A DNA stretch of 24,783 nt from a virus. Numbering within the stretch: position 1 is the first letter of the stretch; every line of letters starts with the position of its first letter. Shown here piece by piece: positions 15,501 through 22,760 of the stretch. The notes under the pieces are model-generated. The model did not search any database, was not told the DNA's origin, and saw only the letters and a program-made list of their open reading frames with translations. Both the position numbers and the translations under genes were made by a program. The stretch is from IMG/VR virus record IMGVR_UViG_3300048672_001314, positions 1-24,783 of that record; one strand, given 5' to 3'.

Positions 15501-17939
15501 GGTATGATCCAAACAAAGGGTTCCAAGCGAGCTATTGATGCAATGCAAACCGCAAAAACTTTGGCTAGCATTGATGTTGATGAGTTTTGGGCATACCGGA
15601 AAGCGAAATTTGGCTCCAGTGTCAGCGTTAACAATCGACTGGACATTAAGATTGGCGTCAGTGATGTCAAATACAATAGGGTCCGTTTTTATTTCCCAGT
15701 TGATGGCAATCTATCGCTGCCATCGCCATACATTGCTGTCAACAATGCGATCGGTCAGCGATTTGATGACTATATCAACAAGCGTCAAATTTTGGATTCG
15801 ATGCAGAACTTCTACGTATCACCAGCACTAACCAACGTCACCGATCAGTTGATCGTTAAGGTTAATCAGATACAGGTCGGTGGTACTACCCAAACAGTAC
15901 AATACGTCAATACAACGGAGCCATTTGATGGATTTGCTGTGCTGATCAGTCGCGATCGCCAAATCATCGGCAATCTATCTTCCACTGTCAACATTCCAGT
16001 TGGTCAATCATATGTTGATCTTGACGTTCCAATTGATCAACCAATCAGTATTGGTCGTGGTGAAACGGAAGTGGTAATCAATGGAAAGATTGGTACGTAT
16101 GGTATTGATTATTTTGAACAACCACACATCATTACAGTCCGCATCTATCGTCAGTTGACCAGTCCAACGTGGATTCCTGTTGTAGTATCGGTATCTCTGG
16201 TTCCATTCCAACTAGTACCGGATCTTGATTATATGGTCATGAATTCTCGGACGTGTCGAATTGAATATGATCTAACTGGTACCAACTACACAATCTACGG
16301 AATTCGGCCCGATTATAAGCGCTACAATTCCGTTGAGATAATCGATAAGCAGTCAAATGCGATTGTTAAGTCGGTTCCTATCATTGCGCCACATCATGGT
16401 CAATTTGATCCACAGGTTATGCTCAGCGCTGGTAGCCGAGCTCATACCGATCCAGCCAAGTATACAAACACATTGGTACCATCCGATGTCAATACATCTG
16501 AGCGCTGGGGCAAGGAAAAGATGGGTACCACATGGGTAGATGATTCTAGAGTCAACTATACTGAGTTCTTTAACTCAAATGTCAACCAAACCACAGATGA
16601 TCAGTTGAATGTCTGGGGAGAGATGATACCTGGATCGCTGGTTAGTAGCTATACCTGGGTACAGTCACCTGTTCACCCCAGTGAATGGGACAACTACGTC
16701 ACAAGTTACAGCGATCCTGAGGGAATTATCAAACTATCGGGTACCCCGATCCGCAAACTATATCAACGCAACAGACCAGATACAGAGACTGCTTTTGGTG
16801 ATTGGTTTGAATTGGTCAATGAAGAGATCAACACAAATACGTTTGCCGCAATCACAAATGATTTGACGTCTTTGGTAATCGCCAATCCATTTACCAATGC
16901 AACTGAACAACAAAACACAGTTGAACTGTTTATTAATGGTGCGTTCATCCAAAATCTAGCAATAGATCTAATCGATAATACAATCACCCTCCCCACTCTA
17001 CCCACCGCTTCAGATGTCATCACTATGCGTTTGATTAATACGGAGTGGCGTGCGTTTGATCAACTAGGAGAGGGGTATGATGGTGCAAATAGCACAACTG
17101 ATCTAATCGAATATCAGATGGATACCCCGTATTCCATTACCACCGAATATATTGGTGTCGGTGAACTGACTCAACCAGTCAACGTCTACCACTTCTGGGT
17201 CCGTAATAGTAATGATCCTATCAACACAAGTGGGATAACATCCCTGCAGTTGGCAAATCGGTCCAACCAAACAACTGGATCTTTTGTTGCTGTTGCTGGG
17301 TTGCACTATGATCGTCAATATAACAATACCACCAAGTATCGTTATTCAACTGTGGTGGTTTCCGACATCGAGCAAATGATTAATGTGGACGATCGGTATG
17401 CCTTGCGGATAAAGGTCGCTGATTCTCTGGTAAACAACTCAGCAATTAGATCTGATGTTCATTATGAGTGGGAAATGTTCAGAGAACACCAAACATATGC
17501 TGTGCCGTTGTATTTGTGGAATAAGTTGGTTGAATCGGTAATTGGGGTCAGTATCACGGACCCATCCACTCCAGTTCCGTCTCTGGAGCGTAATTTCTAT
17601 GATCAGCTATACAACACGAACTCTAGATTTGGTATTGGATATGATCAATCACTTGGTGAATCTCAAGATCTGCTACGCACGATCGTTGCTGTTATCTCCG
17701 ATCCATCGGTTGATGCGTATCCTATAGACAAAGATGATTTCTTTGATAAGTACTCATTTGATACCAAAGATAATCAGCTGATCGCTCTGGATTACATCTA
17801 CACATACTTTCCAGTATCGGTAGTTAATCGGATCATGATTGAAGTAATCAAAGACTTCTTTGTCATCGTTCCTAACGATCCAAATATCATGAAGACTTCT
17901 TGGGTGTCAATTTCCGGAACAACTACAGTTGAAATTTGA
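9576..17939 (+). CDS. Giant tail/baseplate structural protein (gp7-like by position)
   Basis: A 2787-residue protein, about a third of the window. Its N-terminus (FNINDYLPIHLRNELS, then NRFLTKGE, IFRQAYQLQPHM and FAPPINPDKLINYRDYYWV) is of the type found in very large conserved structural proteins that follow gp6 in T4-like marine phages. T4 places gp7 (1032 residues) after gp6, hence 'gp7-like' by gene order, not by proven homology. Most of it is Asn/Thr/Ser/Asp-rich and beta-predicted, with no signal peptide, membrane helix or obvious catalytic motif. Short Trp-containing modules of the type W-x-N-T...L-Y-x-Y...W occur near residues 285-310 and 1070-1135 (GWFNTTDGKLYKYDTTNSTW; YWYNTATRQLYRY; LWLNTSNNVV...GTWVVVE), resembling small repeats of phage fibre proteins. 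It ends three bases before the next ATG. An outer wedge or fibre-attachment role is likely. Confidence 0.75.
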   Translation: MSKNRSDYNKPRFNINDYLPIHLRNELSTSLFENVHNRFLTKGESVYQRGTIGKPTFSSTDRLPENSIFRQAYQLQPHMSVEADSSTKLMNWLDIVGHMKKLGVDVDQVSDWASTEQFNFAPPINPDKLINYRDYYWVGNTTPEYITIQNLATTYQNRLDLLNNKLTELLSQVPVDQVAVDNVRYEIALSTTQFNIASNASVGWDTDSFDDNGGYHVTISVATNIIDFGISLVGGLQYTINGVTTNPSSVSGSVVTFPTQIEPTDDVVVNLPWFYGVNPGSTPTLGTYGWFNTTDGKLYKYDTTNSTWAAVDPQPSNNIGFDQFINRSFSDSQWSDTNYWVHRQFIADFNQTTQAQIPIIEYMFGTKLNEYLRVGYHWKYRATANDSFQSVSAEPSVIEMSTRYDIINASPILDQYYQVTGDQRSLFTHGMVFSVQNKQYPFEAIQQTTQESTWDGERTTIFVTNPINITVPADGAIVPTAMTSLGDQFLGFPVHWVLDYIDRPIPGDVTNPYSPSFHQQSLVVGSIGGSTISGQYNSTLGHWDLVGGTGGSIPSTIQSGDTVYVSGTDQLLTLIRVSNSSFTLSINGSPYVGTAGATQVFLATKYVFADNLAFLGGSDNLRIYINQKREYDSYVESYFDPIQLTTTPAVYQQDGNAIVFTDRFPNQGDIIYIESHVVSLDDLGRELVGVRRSESDVYSLEQRSLVRYFRNEQIKYETNQYPLFDIFDHTGAHTGQISPIWYFKEDPSYANNSYVNKRIKVTDQRKVYYYTNDLVNEDNGPLLTYKRMVSGSYVLKTVWEFCKTYSPSLVNASRQHNGDIITNDDGTTTTIVVDQTNGDWELPDQMFYNPTHESRRDYSSTDIFAHYNSIIVAQPIISGVDNISRYNIGAVVDFDYTVGGTIKEHNHAFDDWASSLFATNVTALDIIDFAKQQHVDLINVIKNQIITSYGDLAATSLTTDDIKRQTIESIIYQMFRVDSWYGKTYGDSHSYDGQYGIPNVLTTVSRMGLWPIFRPSVSTDNKLSISQLNTHIGGTVDLMFNQQDLAKLSQRIIASSSCISSPQVPTVDTIVPGQYWYNTATRQLYRYTISYQQQTAPNPASTSTDALWLNTSNNVVSKMQGGTWVVVETALVLTKYLQPLSIDHIVSGIMLSFENKLFQVAAANQPAQKYDYTTLLSTEPRASLYNQYLRDCFYQYCKSISVDPFKHDDYLITDPFTWNYRNARNVYRPNLLSGDAWAGHTNGIYTLLFNTPVPHLEPWKLQGYTSKPAWWNQQYSSTTRRWNYDHSTTTGMWANIMSGTVPAGNRYPSGVVSTGNSTADGQSIPTYSFVPVNITNASIAGYAPDDLLPVYISNPTLSQFAVIRSQSDVDMMSIGDSWLFGDYASTENTWRTSIDYVYDQLIIASRIDPIRFFFHSFGREYVTVDRINIDLLSGKVCNHADTVFHGQFPPQLSSEASYLGVNQWYANYFRFHDIDPVTSNLFHMWTNWDIISGYSTDTIIDDKSIDVFTKCDKLTAGEFGVVLKKSAGVDVIDVDNLIINTVSVGAHNITYNARSPRGYGSDWVYQISTSSPIPKIYEYYAVKRYGAHYLSNSNFELQSGHKLSTGDLVRLYSDQTLPIPLNIFDDYYAVVNGNQLQLAHNKASAMIGSIIPIISGNSDPFIIGAVRSTFVPLDGAHTGLVWTTYMPDTDVVLTTSLPREIGGVQGVLDFVVGYSSRLTDLGVTLNSEITTNTDPSTGWTLTWDLEMERLVDQIYVGLGTSINILKDNQPVLSKQYVELNPFRQRCYVSPSRGMIGNVFGRSTNYLRGDPLVYDQTGRFFTDDQLFVFRQDRETSIQLDTNRVPQPDPLNSIHVGGMRLLTDYYEHTITFGRGSNQFGIIYDPYLGAEIASMFVAMQRGAERTGRINVGGYFNHNGAMIENIEKTASNSAMFYDAYSSDEFAGYPEYARAILGYDDPKYLDGLRLTNKSKFNFWRGMIQTKGSKRAIDAMQTAKTLASIDVDEFWAYRKAKFGSSVSVNNRLDIKIGVSDVKYNRVRFYFPVDGNLSLPSPYIAVNNAIGQRFDDYINKRQILDSMQNFYVSPALTNVTDQLIVKVNQIQVGGTTQTVQYVNTTEPFDGFAVLISRDRQIIGNLSSTVNIPVGQSYVDLDVPIDQPISIGRGETEVVINGKIGTYGIDYFEQPHIITVRIYRQLTSPTWIPVVVSVSLVPFQLVPDLDYMVMNSRTCRIEYDLTGTNYTIYGIRPDYKRYNSVEIIDKQSNAIVKSVPIIAPHHGQFDPQVMLSAGSRAHTDPAKYTNTLVPSDVNTSERWGKEKMGTTWVDDSRVNYTEFFNSNVNQTTDDQLNVWGEMIPGSLVSSYTWVQSPVHPSEWDNYVTSYSDPEGIIKLSGTPIRKLYQRNRPDTETAFGDWFELVNEEINTNTFAAITNDLTSLVIANPFTNATEQQNTVELFINGAFIQNLAIDLIDNTITLPTLPTASDVITMRLINTEWRAFDQLGEGYDGANSTTDLIEYQMDTPYSITTEYIGVGELTQPVNVYHFWVRNSNDPINTSGITSLQLANRSNQTTGSFVAVAGLHYDRQYNNTTKYRYSTVVVSDIEQMINVDDRYALRIKVADSLVNNSAIRSDVHYEWEMFREHQTYAVPLYLWNKLVESVIGVSITDPSTPVPSLERNFYDQLYNTNSRFGIGYDQSLGESQDLLRTIVAVISDPSVDAYPIDKDDFFDKYSFDTKDNQLIALDYIYTYFPVSVVNRIMIEVIKDFFVIVPNDPNIMKTSWVSISGTTTVEI

Positions 17940-17942
17940 CCA

Positions 17943-19349
17943 ATGGCATGCACAACAGATAAACTCCAAACGATGATAGATTTTGTGCGGGACATTAAAC
18001 CGTTCCACACAAAAATCTACGAGGTTCAGCTAACTTATCAGTTTGTTGAGCATATGGTGGTCACCACCACTGATGATCATACCATCGATGGTACGATTGT
18101 ATTTGACTATGATTATGAAACACTAACAACTGATATTTCGAATGGTTGGGACAGTAACGTTTGGGATGATATTTGGCGGTTCAGTTCCACTCGATCTCAA
18201 CCAATCATAGAAATCAACCCAGTTGATCACTACATATCCTTCGTTGGTGATGTCGCATACTCATTCTCAATCGACGCATACAACAAGGGCGTAACCCCAG
18301 TTGATGTTAATGTATTTGATCGAATAACCGGTACGTTTCGATTGGACCGAAACGTACCGTGGGTAACTGGATATGAGGTCCGAGTGGAAGCGTCGATGCT
18401 ATTTCCTGCTCCACTGACAGCGGAGGGGAGGTACTATGCGATTATGGATGCGCCCAATATCGTTAGATTGGCATCATCTAAATCAAACGCTCTACTGGGA
18501 ATTGGGATTGATTACACTACATACGCGGCAGGATCAATCAACATTCGAGCTACCCAACACTTGGTTGTTATTCAGCCAATGGGGGTATCAATTGTCGTTA
18601 CTGATACCAATTATGATATCACCACAAATCGAACACGAATTTACCTAACACCAGAATCGTTCCCAATTGAATATGGGGTAGTTGACATATATGTCGATTC
18701 AAACTGGGACGTAGGAAGTGCGGATATACGAACATCCAGCTACACAACCGTTGATGTTACGTTTGTGGAAGACATGTCATTTGACTTTACTGATACCAGC
18801 CTAAATGATCTGGTCGGTATTGGTCCCACTGAGCTTGGGGTGGATGATCGTTGGGGTGGCGGAGAAGGTGTTCGTATTGTACTACCAGTTGCAATCAATC
18901 GCCCAACCAACAAATTTATTGTTGTTGGTGATTGGCGATATTACATGTCAGCTGAGCTTAGTAGTTCATCAGATGGGATCGTCACGATCCAGTCATACAA
19001 CCAACCATCCGTCGCAATCGACATTGAATCTCACCTGTATATTGATGATGGTATCACTCCACCATATACCGAGTTCACATCTGTTGATCCTCTACCTGAT
19101 CAGTTCACATTAGATACTCAACTACAACTATACACGAACACACTACAAGCAACACCCATAAGTACTGGTGATTCGTTCTGGGATAATATCTGGGATCAAT
19201 CTGGTCCAATTGATGATAACACAACCGAGACTGCGATTTCAGAAACGATCCAGATTTTCGTGGACCAAGGATCATCATCTCCAGTTGCAATTGGAACCTG
19301 GGATGGATATCGATGGGATTATGTTGGTCTGGACCAGGACATCTTTTAA
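17943..19349 (+). CDS. Tail/baseplate structural protein, unrecognised family
   Basis: A 468-residue protein starting three bases after the giant gene, so co-transcribed and probably translationally coupled. The N-terminus (MIDFVRDIKPFHTKIYEV) is helical; the rest is beta-rich and acidic. A short motif with paired Trp-Asp recurs: GWDSNVWDDIW near residue 68, FWDNIWDQ near 410 and WDGYRWDY near 455. In T4 order a gp8-type wedge protein would sit here, but I see no sequence feature that proves this. No enzymatic, membrane or export signal is visible. A perfect 12-bp inverted repeat lies inside the coding sequence (18329-18359). Confidence 0.7.
   Translation: MACTTDKLQTMIDFVRDIKPFHTKIYEVQLTYQFVEHMVVTTTDDHTIDGTIVFDYDYETLTTDISNGWDSNVWDDIWRFSSTRSQPIIEINPVDHYISFVGDVAYSFSIDAYNKGVTPVDVNVFDRITGTFRLDRNVPWVTGYEVRVEASMLFPAPLTAEGRYYAIMDAPNIVRLASSKSNALLGIGIDYTTYAAGSINIRATQHLVVIQPMGVSIVVTDTNYDITTNRTRIYLTPESFPIEYGVVDIYVDSNWDVGSADIRTSSYTTVDVTFVEDMSFDFTDTSLNDLVGIGPTELGVDDRWGGGEGVRIVLPVAINRPTNKFIVVGDWRYYMSAELSSSSDGIVTIQSYNQPSVAIDIESHLYIDDGITPPYTEFTSVDPLPDQFTLDTQLQLYTNTLQATPISTGDSFWDNIWDQSGPIDDNTTETAISETIQIFVDQGSSSPVAIGTWDGYRWDYVGLDQDIF
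18329..18359. repeat. Perfect 12-bp inverted repeat with 7-base loop inside a coding region
   Basis: The arms CGGTACGTTTCG (18329-18340) and CGAAACGTACCG (18348-18359) pair perfectly around ATTGGAC. It encodes part of ITGTFRLDRNVPWV in the 468-residue tail protein. The RNA hairpin would be very stable. No T-run follows, so it is not a normal terminator. It could slow ribosomes, be an RNase processing site, or be a protein-binding operator. Confidence 0.6.
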
Positions 19350-19366
19350 CTCTACGCAACAATCAA

Positions 19367-20506
19367 ATGCAAGACATTAACAAAAAACCAGCTCAACCAG
19401 CTGAACCAGTAGCCTTCGAATTCAACAGCTCAATCAGTATCTCGGATACAAAAACCGGAGAAGTGATTCGAGAGACAAAGAATGCCGTTCATCCACAAAA
19501 CATGGCTCGAGTGATCGCTCGTGCGTTGGCAAATGAGGACAATCACCACATCTACCGGATGGCGTTTGGTAATGGTGGAACTCGAGTGGACGCGTCAGAG
19601 CTAATCACATACTACCCCCCACATGATGGCCAGGCACCTGATCCAAATACGTACAACTCGACGATGTACAATCAGACCTATTATGAAGTGATTGATGATC
19701 AGAGTCCTCTAATTAGCACTGGTCCTGGTGCTGTTCCAGCCAATGATCCACCATCAGTCCCATATATCTCTGGTCCTGGATGTCGGTCAATCGAAAGTGG
19801 TCTGATCTCTAAGGTTGTATGCGAATGCGTACTCAACTCATCGGAGCCCACAAGTGAATATTTGACTGATGTCCTAGGTACTCCTGGATATCCAGAGAGC
19901 TCATTCACTTTTGATGAAATATCCCTGTATTCTACTGGAGCTCCACAACTCGCAACAGCTGGCTATCAAGATGTTGATGTGGGCGTCAAATATTCTACCA
20001 GCGAAACTGGCCTACTACCAAGTACCGAATATACGCTATCCATTGCTGTTGATGGTGGTACCACTGTGCCAATTGCCTTCAATACACCAGCGGTTGGTGC
20101 TGGCGTTGGTGGCGTAATTACATATGCAGATGTAATCAGCACAATCAATGGTATCTTATCAGCGTATGGTGCATTTGCATCTATTTCAGATGGTGCTGTG
20201 ATTACGTATGGATACCTACGGTTCTCATCAATGACATCTGGTGCAGCATCGTCGATCGTTGTTACGGATACGGGTGTCCGTCCACTGATGTCTAACTTGG
20301 GTGGGTTTGTTCAGATTGTTCAGCCGGTTGCTGGTAAGAACTCGGGTGTACAGAATGCTCCATCTGATCCGTCAACTGAAGTAGAGCGGATGTTGACTCA
20401 TGCAGTATTTGCACCAATCGTCAAGACCGCCAACCGGTCGTTTACAATCAGGTACGTGCTGACAATTTCTGTTGCTCGATCACGCTCACCACAACTGACG
20501 AACTAA
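19367..20506 (+). CDS. Conserved T4-type tail/baseplate structural protein
   Basis: I place the start at the ATG at 19367 (379 residues), 17 bases after the previous stop; the longer frame from 19313 would overlap the upstream gene and has no support. Residues about 17-70 (SISISDTKTGEVIRETKNAV, HPQNMARVIARALANED, IYRMAFGNGGT) and the C-terminus (MLTHAVFAPIVKTANRSFTI) match the pattern I associate with a structural protein found in the baseplate region of T4-like marine phages. The middle (about 215-330) is Gly/Ser/Thr/Val-rich and may be an inserted beta domain. No catalytic motif is seen. It is the last gene of the operon and ends just before a strong terminator. Virion location is likely; the exact T4 counterpart is uncertain. 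Confidence 0.8.
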   Translation: MQDINKKPAQPAEPVAFEFNSSISISDTKTGEVIRETKNAVHPQNMARVIARALANEDNHHIYRMAFGNGGTRVDASELITYYPPHDGQAPDPNTYNSTMYNQTYYEVIDDQSPLISTGPGAVPANDPPSVPYISGPGCRSIESGLISKVVCECVLNSSEPTSEYLTDVLGTPGYPESSFTFDEISLYSTGAPQLATAGYQDVDVGVKYSTSETGLLPSTEYTLSIAVDGGTTVPIAFNTPAVGAGVGGVITYADVISTINGILSAYGAFASISDGAVITYGYLRFSSMTSGAASSIVVTDTGVRPLMSNLGGFVQIVQPVAGKNSGVQNAPSDPSTEVERMLTHAVFAPIVKTANRSFTIRYVLTISVARSRSPQLTN

Positions 20507-20514
20507 TCAACAAC

Positions 20515-20545
20515 AAAACCCACCTTTCGGTGGGTTTTTGCTTTT
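20515..20545. terminator. Bidirectional intrinsic terminator
   Basis: The arms AAAACCCACC (20515-20524) and GGTGGGTTTT (20529-20538) form a 10-bp stem with a TTTC loop, followed by TGCTTTTC. It lies between the plus-strand tail operon and the minus-strand gene ending at 20557. The A-rich left side gives a U-run in the opposite direction too, so it can serve both strands. Confidence 0.88.
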
Positions 20546-20556
20546 CTCGTATGTTT

Positions 20557-21045
20557 TTACGCTGCGCTTGCTGCGGGACGACCAGGACGGCGTGGTGCTT
20601 GTTGAGCTTGTTGAGCTTCCTGTAGCATTGCGGTAGCTGGATCAATGTTGGTGACCTGCTGGCTCTCAAACATTGATGCGGTTGGTTGGGCCCGATTTGC
20701 CATTTGGTTACCAATACTACGGATCTGATTGGTTGCTGCCATTACTTGACCACCAGGAGTACGCATCTTAACCAGTTGCTGGAAATACAGCAGAGCGTTG
20801 ATACCATTACCTAGAGTAGTTTGGGCCATCAACTCGTGTAGTGGGAACATACTAGCATTGCGGCTACCAACGATACGACCAATCCGTTGTAGATCAATCT
20901 GATCTAGGCTCTTTAGTGCAATGAAGTATACAGTACCGTTGGGTTCACGGTTCATGATTACCGCCTCAATGAGGTTGCCAGAGCCGTCGAGGTCTAGCCA
21001 TTCGGTATGTGGATAGCGGGATTTGATGATTCGTTCGTTAGACAT
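20557..21045 (-). CDS. Conserved T4-type phage protein of unknown function
   Basis: A 162-residue protein. The ATG at 21045 is chosen over longer in-frame starts because it has a good GGAGAA ribosome binding site seven bases upstream and the late-promoter core lies just beyond, inside the longer frame. The N-terminal 100 residues (YPHTEWLDLDGSGNLIEAVI, MNREPNGTVYFIALKSLD, IGRIVGSRNASMFPLHELM, TTLGNGINALLYFQQLVK) look like a compact conserved domain of T4-like marine phages without a known role. The C-terminus is Gln/Ala-rich and ends in basic APRRPGRPA, which resembles an AT-hook core and might touch DNA. It converges on the tail operon at a shared terminator. The late core and strong RBS suggest abundant late expression. 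Confidence 0.8.
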   Translation of the reverse strand: MSNERIIKSRYPHTEWLDLDGSGNLIEAVIMNREPNGTVYFIALKSLDQIDLQRIGRIVGSRNASMFPLHELMAQTTLGNGINALLYFQQLVKMRTPGGQVMAATNQIRSIGNQMANRAQPTASMFESQQVTNIDPATAMLQEAQQAQQAPRRPGRPAASAA

Positions 21046-21076
21046 GTGGATTCTCCAGAAAAAGAAATATGTGAAA

Positions 21077-21084
21077 TATTTATT
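21077..21084 (-). promoter_or_regulatory. T4-type late promoter core for the 162-residue protein
   Basis: The minus strand reads AATAAATA (21084-21077), one mismatch from T4 TATAAATA, 31 bases before the ATG at 21045. It sits in the 74-base gap after the helicase stop (21120), so the small gene can be transcribed late and apart from the helicase. Confidence 0.6.
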
Positions 21085-21119
21085 CCTAAAAAATCCACGT
21101 GAACTCACAACGCACCAAA

Positions 21120-22727
21120 TCAATGTAGACCGGCCTTCCACCACTTGGGGATGTAGCGACTCGTCATATTGAACAAGTATCCCCACGATTCATCCAAGAT
21201 ATACGTAACCCCCCAATCATCTGCACTACGAACGACTCGACCACATCCCTGTATGATATCAGTAATCGCTAGCAACTGGTACCACTTACTGGACATCTCC
21301 ATCCGACGCTTGATCCAAGCATCCTGCAAGTTTTTGTATGGAACCTTAACGATCACAGCAAATCGTGACAGATCATCTTTTAGGTCCAACCCCTCAGTGA
21401 TCGATGGTGAGATCAAAATCGCCGGAGACGTGCACTCCATAAACGACTGAATCACTTTGTTTCGATCTACCTTCATTCCAGGCGTTGGGTTGTGGTGGAA
21501 GATTTGGTGTGTCTTCGATTTGATGTTAGCCACTAGCCAGTCTGAGATCTGGAAGTTACCAGCGTGGATGATACCAGAATCTGATTTATGTTCAGACAGT
21601 AGATCATCAATTGTGTTCAGTAGGGATGCTCGTCCGCTCTTATTTTCTGGTTCATTCCATTTGAAATTCATCTTCATCTGTGGTAGATAAAACACAGGTC
21701 GGTTCTCAACAGGAAACTCAGAATCAACAGATAGGAACGCGGTTTCGCTGGGATCAATCCCCAGATTCTCACACATCAATTGGTGGTCAAGAATCGTTGC
21801 TGACATGAAAACAAACTTTTCAGCCTTTGGTTCGCAGATTGTTTGGAACTGCTTGTTAGCTTTCAGTGGTTTAAACATGATCGACTGATTGTCTCGTGTT
21901 AGAACATACTGTGTACTAAAATACGCCCAATCAGCAGATAGCTTCAGCAATCGGTTGATCTCGTTCAAGTGATCTGAGTAGCTAGCGAGCTCTCGCAGAA
22001 CGATTTTATCCGCCTGAGACAAGTTACTACCACGAGTAGCAATCTCACTCTCAATATCTTCGAGTTCGTTGATATAGCGCTGAATACCCGGCTTATAATG
22101 CGATGCAATCCAGTCGATGATCGTACGTGGTTCATTACCAACGGGAAGCAACACTTTTGCCTTATCGCACCGACGTTTTGAGATCGATGGGCTACCAAAC
22201 TCAATCAGAAATCGCTCTAGGTTATGGCATTCATCAAACACCATTACGTTGCGTTTGGTGAACTGTGGAACATAAGAGAACAGCGTTAGAGCCAATGCGT
22301 AGTTCAATACCAGGTTGTTACGTGTAGCTTGGGCTGTGGCAAATGCTTGTTGGTGAGGACAAGTACCACAATCCTTGCAGCTCGGCTCTTCAATCAAACT
22401 GCCAATATCACATGTTGTGTTCTTTGAGTCACAAGGATAATTGGATTTGCCATACAATGAAATCACATGCTCTCGTGCAGTCTGCTCATATTGCTCTTGT
22501 AGGATTCGTTGGGGAGTTAGTACATAGCTGCCATATCCACCACCTGGACGATTCGCAAGAATCTTCGCAATTGATAGACCAACATAAGATTTGCCCGTAC
22601 CGACTGGTAGCTCAAGAAAGAAGTACTTCTTGTCTTGGTTGGCAAGGAACCACTCGAGTGCTTGTACTTGTTGTTTTCGTGGTAGGATGTTGTTGCTAAT
22701 CCAGTGATCCGTTTTTGAGAATGACAT
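21120..22727 (-). CDS. XPD/DinG-like superfamily 2 helicase with cysteine cluster
   Basis: A 535-residue SF2 DNA helicase of the XPD/Rad3/DinG type, which unwinds DNA 5' to 3' using ATP. Motif I is LPVGTGKS (40-47, Lys46), motif II DECH (165-168), and motif VI QGCGRVVR (493-500) followed by YILDESW; a SAT-like motif (FMSATILD) and ITEGLDL also fit the family. Between motifs I and II lie five cysteines (99, 106, 117, 120, 123), the position where XPD and DinG bind a 4Fe-4S cluster. It is shorter than E. coli DinG (716 residues). A role in recombination-dependent replication or removal of DNA/RNA obstacles is likely. Its start lies next to the divergent nucleotidyltransferase promoter; no late core or clear RBS faces it, so early or middle expression is more likely. 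Confidence 0.88.
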   Translation of the reverse strand: MSFSKTDHWISNNILPRKQQVQALEWFLANQDKKYFFLELPVGTGKSYVGLSIAKILANRPGGGYGSYVLTPQRILQEQYEQTAREHVISLYGKSNYPCDSKNTTCDIGSLIEEPSCKDCGTCPHQQAFATAQATRNNLVLNYALALTLFSYVPQFTKRNVMVFDECHNLERFLIEFGSPSISKRRCDKAKVLLPVGNEPRTIIDWIASHYKPGIQRYINELEDIESEIATRGSNLSQADKIVLRELASYSDHLNEINRLLKLSADWAYFSTQYVLTRDNQSIMFKPLKANKQFQTICEPKAEKFVFMSATILDHQLMCENLGIDPSETAFLSVDSEFPVENRPVFYLPQMKMNFKWNEPENKSGRASLLNTIDDLLSEHKSDSGIIHAGNFQISDWLVANIKSKTHQIFHHNPTPGMKVDRNKVIQSFMECTSPAILISPSITEGLDLKDDLSRFAVIVKVPYKNLQDAWIKRRMEMSSKWYQLLAITDIIQGCGRVVRSADDWGVTYILDESWGYLFNMTSRYIPKWWKAGLH

Positions 22728-22730
22728 GTG

Positions 22731-22738
22731 TATAAATA
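22731..22738 (+). promoter_or_regulatory. T4 late promoter, perfect TATAAATA
   Basis: TATAAATA matches the T4 late (gp55-dependent) consensus exactly and lies 22 bases before the ATG at 22761. An AAGGA ribosome binding site stands between them. The best of the six cores in the window. Confidence 0.75.
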
Positions 22739-22760
22739 TGTTAAAAGAAAAAGGACTTGC

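Noticed and set aside
15951-15960. HIP1 (GCGATCGC) as a sign of a cyanobacterial host
   Set aside because: Only one copy was noticed; HIP1-rich genomes carry many more.
21046-21098. 7-bp inverted repeat GTGGATT/AATCCAC around the 21077 promoter core
   Set aside because: Short arms 39 bases apart are expected by chance at this length.
21046-21186. N-terminal extension of the 162-residue protein to 21186
   Set aside because: It would overlap the helicase gene and include the promoter core and ribosome binding site; ATG 21045 has a good RBS.
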